From assembly GCF_024746815.1 (NCBI RefSeq), contig NZ_CP080525.1, positions 5,760,501 to 5,824,500 on the forward strand: a DNA stretch of 64,000 bases. Reading direction: 5' to 3'. The position numbers were made by a program, and so were the translations under genes. Below, one piece after another: positions 62,995-64,000 of this stretch. The DNA is from Mesorhizobium sp. AR07 (GTDB lineage Bacteria > Pseudomonadota > Alphaproteobacteria > Rhizobiales > Rhizobiaceae). Under the pieces are notes generated by a model that searched no databases, had not been told where the DNA came from, and saw only the letters and a program-made list of their open reading frames with translations. Numbering within the stretch: the first letter of the stretch is position 1; every line of letters begins with the position of its first letter.

Positions 62995-64000
62995 ATGTCG
63001 TTCATCAAGAAATTCATCGAGCAGGAAACCATCAATCGCCGCAATCTGCTTCTCGCATCGGCCTACGGGCTTGGCGGCGCTGCCGCGCTGCGCACCTTGG
63101 GTGCGACACCGGCGCGCGCGACAAGCGCAAATCCGACGATCGCGTGGAGCTACCGCGACCGTACAAACCCGTACTGGAACTACATCGTGTCGGGCGGCGA
63201 GGCCTTTGTCGAAAGCCTCGGCAAGCCGAAGAGCGCGCTCGTCAACCTGATCAATGAAGGATCGAGCGAGAAGTCGCTCGCCGACGTGAAGGCGCTTCTG
63301 GGCAAGGAGGGCAGCAACCTCGCGCTTGCGATCGATGCGAACGACGCCCCGAACTGCCGTCCGGTTGTTGAAGCCGTCGCCGCCGCCGGTGCCTATGTCT
63401 CCACCATCTGGAACAAGACAGACGATCTGCACCCATGGGATTTCGGCGACAATTACGTGTCGCACATGACCTGGTCGGACGAGGGGCCTGCCGAGAAGAC
63501 CGCTCGCATCCTGTTCGATGCCATGGGCGGTAAGGGCGGCGTGGTTCATCTCGGTGGCATTGCCTCCAACAATCCGGCGATCGAGCGCCTGAACGGTCTG
63601 AAGAATGCGCTGAAGGACTATCCGAACGTGCAGTTGCTGGACGCCCAGCCCGCCGACTGGGATACGCAGAAGGCAAACCAGATCATGGCGAGCTTCCTGA
63701 CCCGCTACGGCGACGAGATCAAGGGCGTGCATTGCGCGAACGACACCATCGCCTATGGCGTCATCGAGGCGCTGCGTGCCGAAGGCATCGAAGGCATGCC
63801 GATCGTCTCTTATGACGGCAACCAGCAGGCTGTCGAACTCGTGGCCAAGGGCGAGATTCTGGCAACCGTCTTCACCAATCCCCATTGGGGCGGCGGTATC
63901 ACGGCGGCACTTGCCTACTACGCGGCAACGGGCGTGTTCAAGCCCTCGGCCGAACCCAAGGAACATCGCGAATTCTACGGCCCCACCGTCCTCATCACGC
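62995..64000 (+). CDS. Ribose-type periplasmic binding protein, Tat signal (3' end cut by window edge)
   Basis: 335 residues visible, no stop reached. The N-terminus has INRRNLLLAS (RR at 15-16) and a hydrophobic run ending in TPARA, a Tat signal. The mature part shows the type I fold: TIAWSYRDRTNPYWNYIVSG, VVHLGGIASNNPAIERLNGL, VHCANDTIAYGVIEALRAEG and IVSYDGNQQAVELVAKGEIL. GGGAGAGAG precedes the ATG. Probably the first gene of another ribose-type importer under the divergent TetR regulator. Confidence 0.92.
   Translation, partial: MSFIKKFIEQETINRRNLLLASAYGLGGAAALRTLGATPARATSANPTIAWSYRDRTNPYWNYIVSGGEAFVESLGKPKSALVNLINEGSSEKSLADVKALLGKEGSNLALAIDANDAPNCRPVVEAVAAAGAYVSTIWNKTDDLHPWDFGDNYVSHMTWSDEGPAEKTARILFDAMGGKGGVVHLGGIASNNPAIERLNGLKNALKDYPNVQLLDAQPADWDTQKANQIMASFLTRYGDEIKGVHCANDTIAYGVIEALRAEGIEGMPIVSYDGNQQAVELVAKGEILATVFTNPHWGGGITAALAYYAATGVFKPSAEPKEHREFYGPTVLIT

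Noticed and set aside
1-64000. tRNA, rRNA, riboswitch, CRISPR, insertion sequence or prophage signals
   Set aside because: I looked for conserved tRNA arms, repeat-spacer patterns, transposase or integrase motifs and known riboswitch cores and found none I could support by eye.

Overview
The window is a chromosome- or megaplasmid-like stretch of GC-rich DNA. It is packed almost end to end with catabolic and uptake genes. Codon use, gene families (ribose-type, polyamine-type and dipeptide-type ABC importers, GMC oxidoreductases, acid-sugar dehydratases, LacI/IclR/GntR/LysR/TetR regulators) and promoter style suggest an alphaproteobacterium of the Hyphomicrobiales (Rhizobium/Mesorhizobium-like). 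This is inference: there is no rRNA or other phylogenetic marker here. I saw no tRNA or rRNA genes, CRISPR array, insertion sequence, prophage or integrase.

Layout. (1) 1-3200, minus strand: end of a ribose-type importer operon (ATPase cut by the window edge, binding protein) with its LacI regulator; a 14-bp operator lies in front of both promoters. (2) 3295-8776, minus: a five-gene operon of metallo-beta-lactamase-fold hydrolase, hydroxyisobutyrate-type dehydrogenase, membrane Fe-S oxidoreductase, EtfA and EtfB, i.e. an electron-transfer branch without its dehydrogenase. (3) 9090-21291, plus: a second ribose-type importer followed by a GMC oxidoreductase with a gluconate-dehydrogenase-subunit-3-like partner, a carboxymuconolactone-decarboxylase-like protein, two aldehyde dehydrogenases, an SMP-30 lactonase and a LysR regulator, then a remnant of a flavoprotein gene. 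(4) 21635-30585, plus: LacI regulator, GMC oxidoreductase, VOC protein, a MalEFGK-type sugar importer and an alcohol dehydrogenase. (5) 30617-38357, minus: GntR regulator, polyamine-type importer, two enolase-superfamily enzymes and an SDR. (6) 38586-45759: a CUT1 sugar importer (ATPase on the opposite strand), an aldose-epimerase-like protein, an SDR and an SMP-30-like protein. (7) 45781-53621, minus: a dipeptide-type importer operon ending in two enolase-superfamily enzymes. (8) 54152-61541: a frameshifted IclR gene, SDR, VOC protein, a solute-binding-like protein without signal peptide, an intact IclR regulator, two more enolase-superfamily enzymes and another SDR. (9) 61720-64000: aldehyde dehydrogenase remnant, TetR regulator and the start of another ribose-type binding protein.

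The general logic is import of sugars, sugar acids or derivatives, then oxidation (GMC, SDR, aldehyde dehydrogenase), lactone opening (SMP-30) and dehydration of acid sugars by six enolase-superfamily enzymes that fall into three active-site types. No substrate can be named from sequence alone.

The most useful new observations are regulatory. A TCCG-N6-CGGA inverted repeat occurs in front of at least four promoters in 53.6-61.7 kb, twice as tandem copies 20 bp apart, and probably defines a local IclR regulon. Two pairs of LacI operators are visible. A strong stem-loop follows the binding-protein gene of all six importers for which that junction is present. Other points are the IclR frameshift at a G-run, an Asn replacing the dyad Asp in one enolase-superfamily enzyme, the signal-less binding-protein-like gene, and two gene remnants. 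None of this amounts to a proven novel system. The IclR-operator region at 53.6-61.7 kb is the best candidate for an undescribed pathway.
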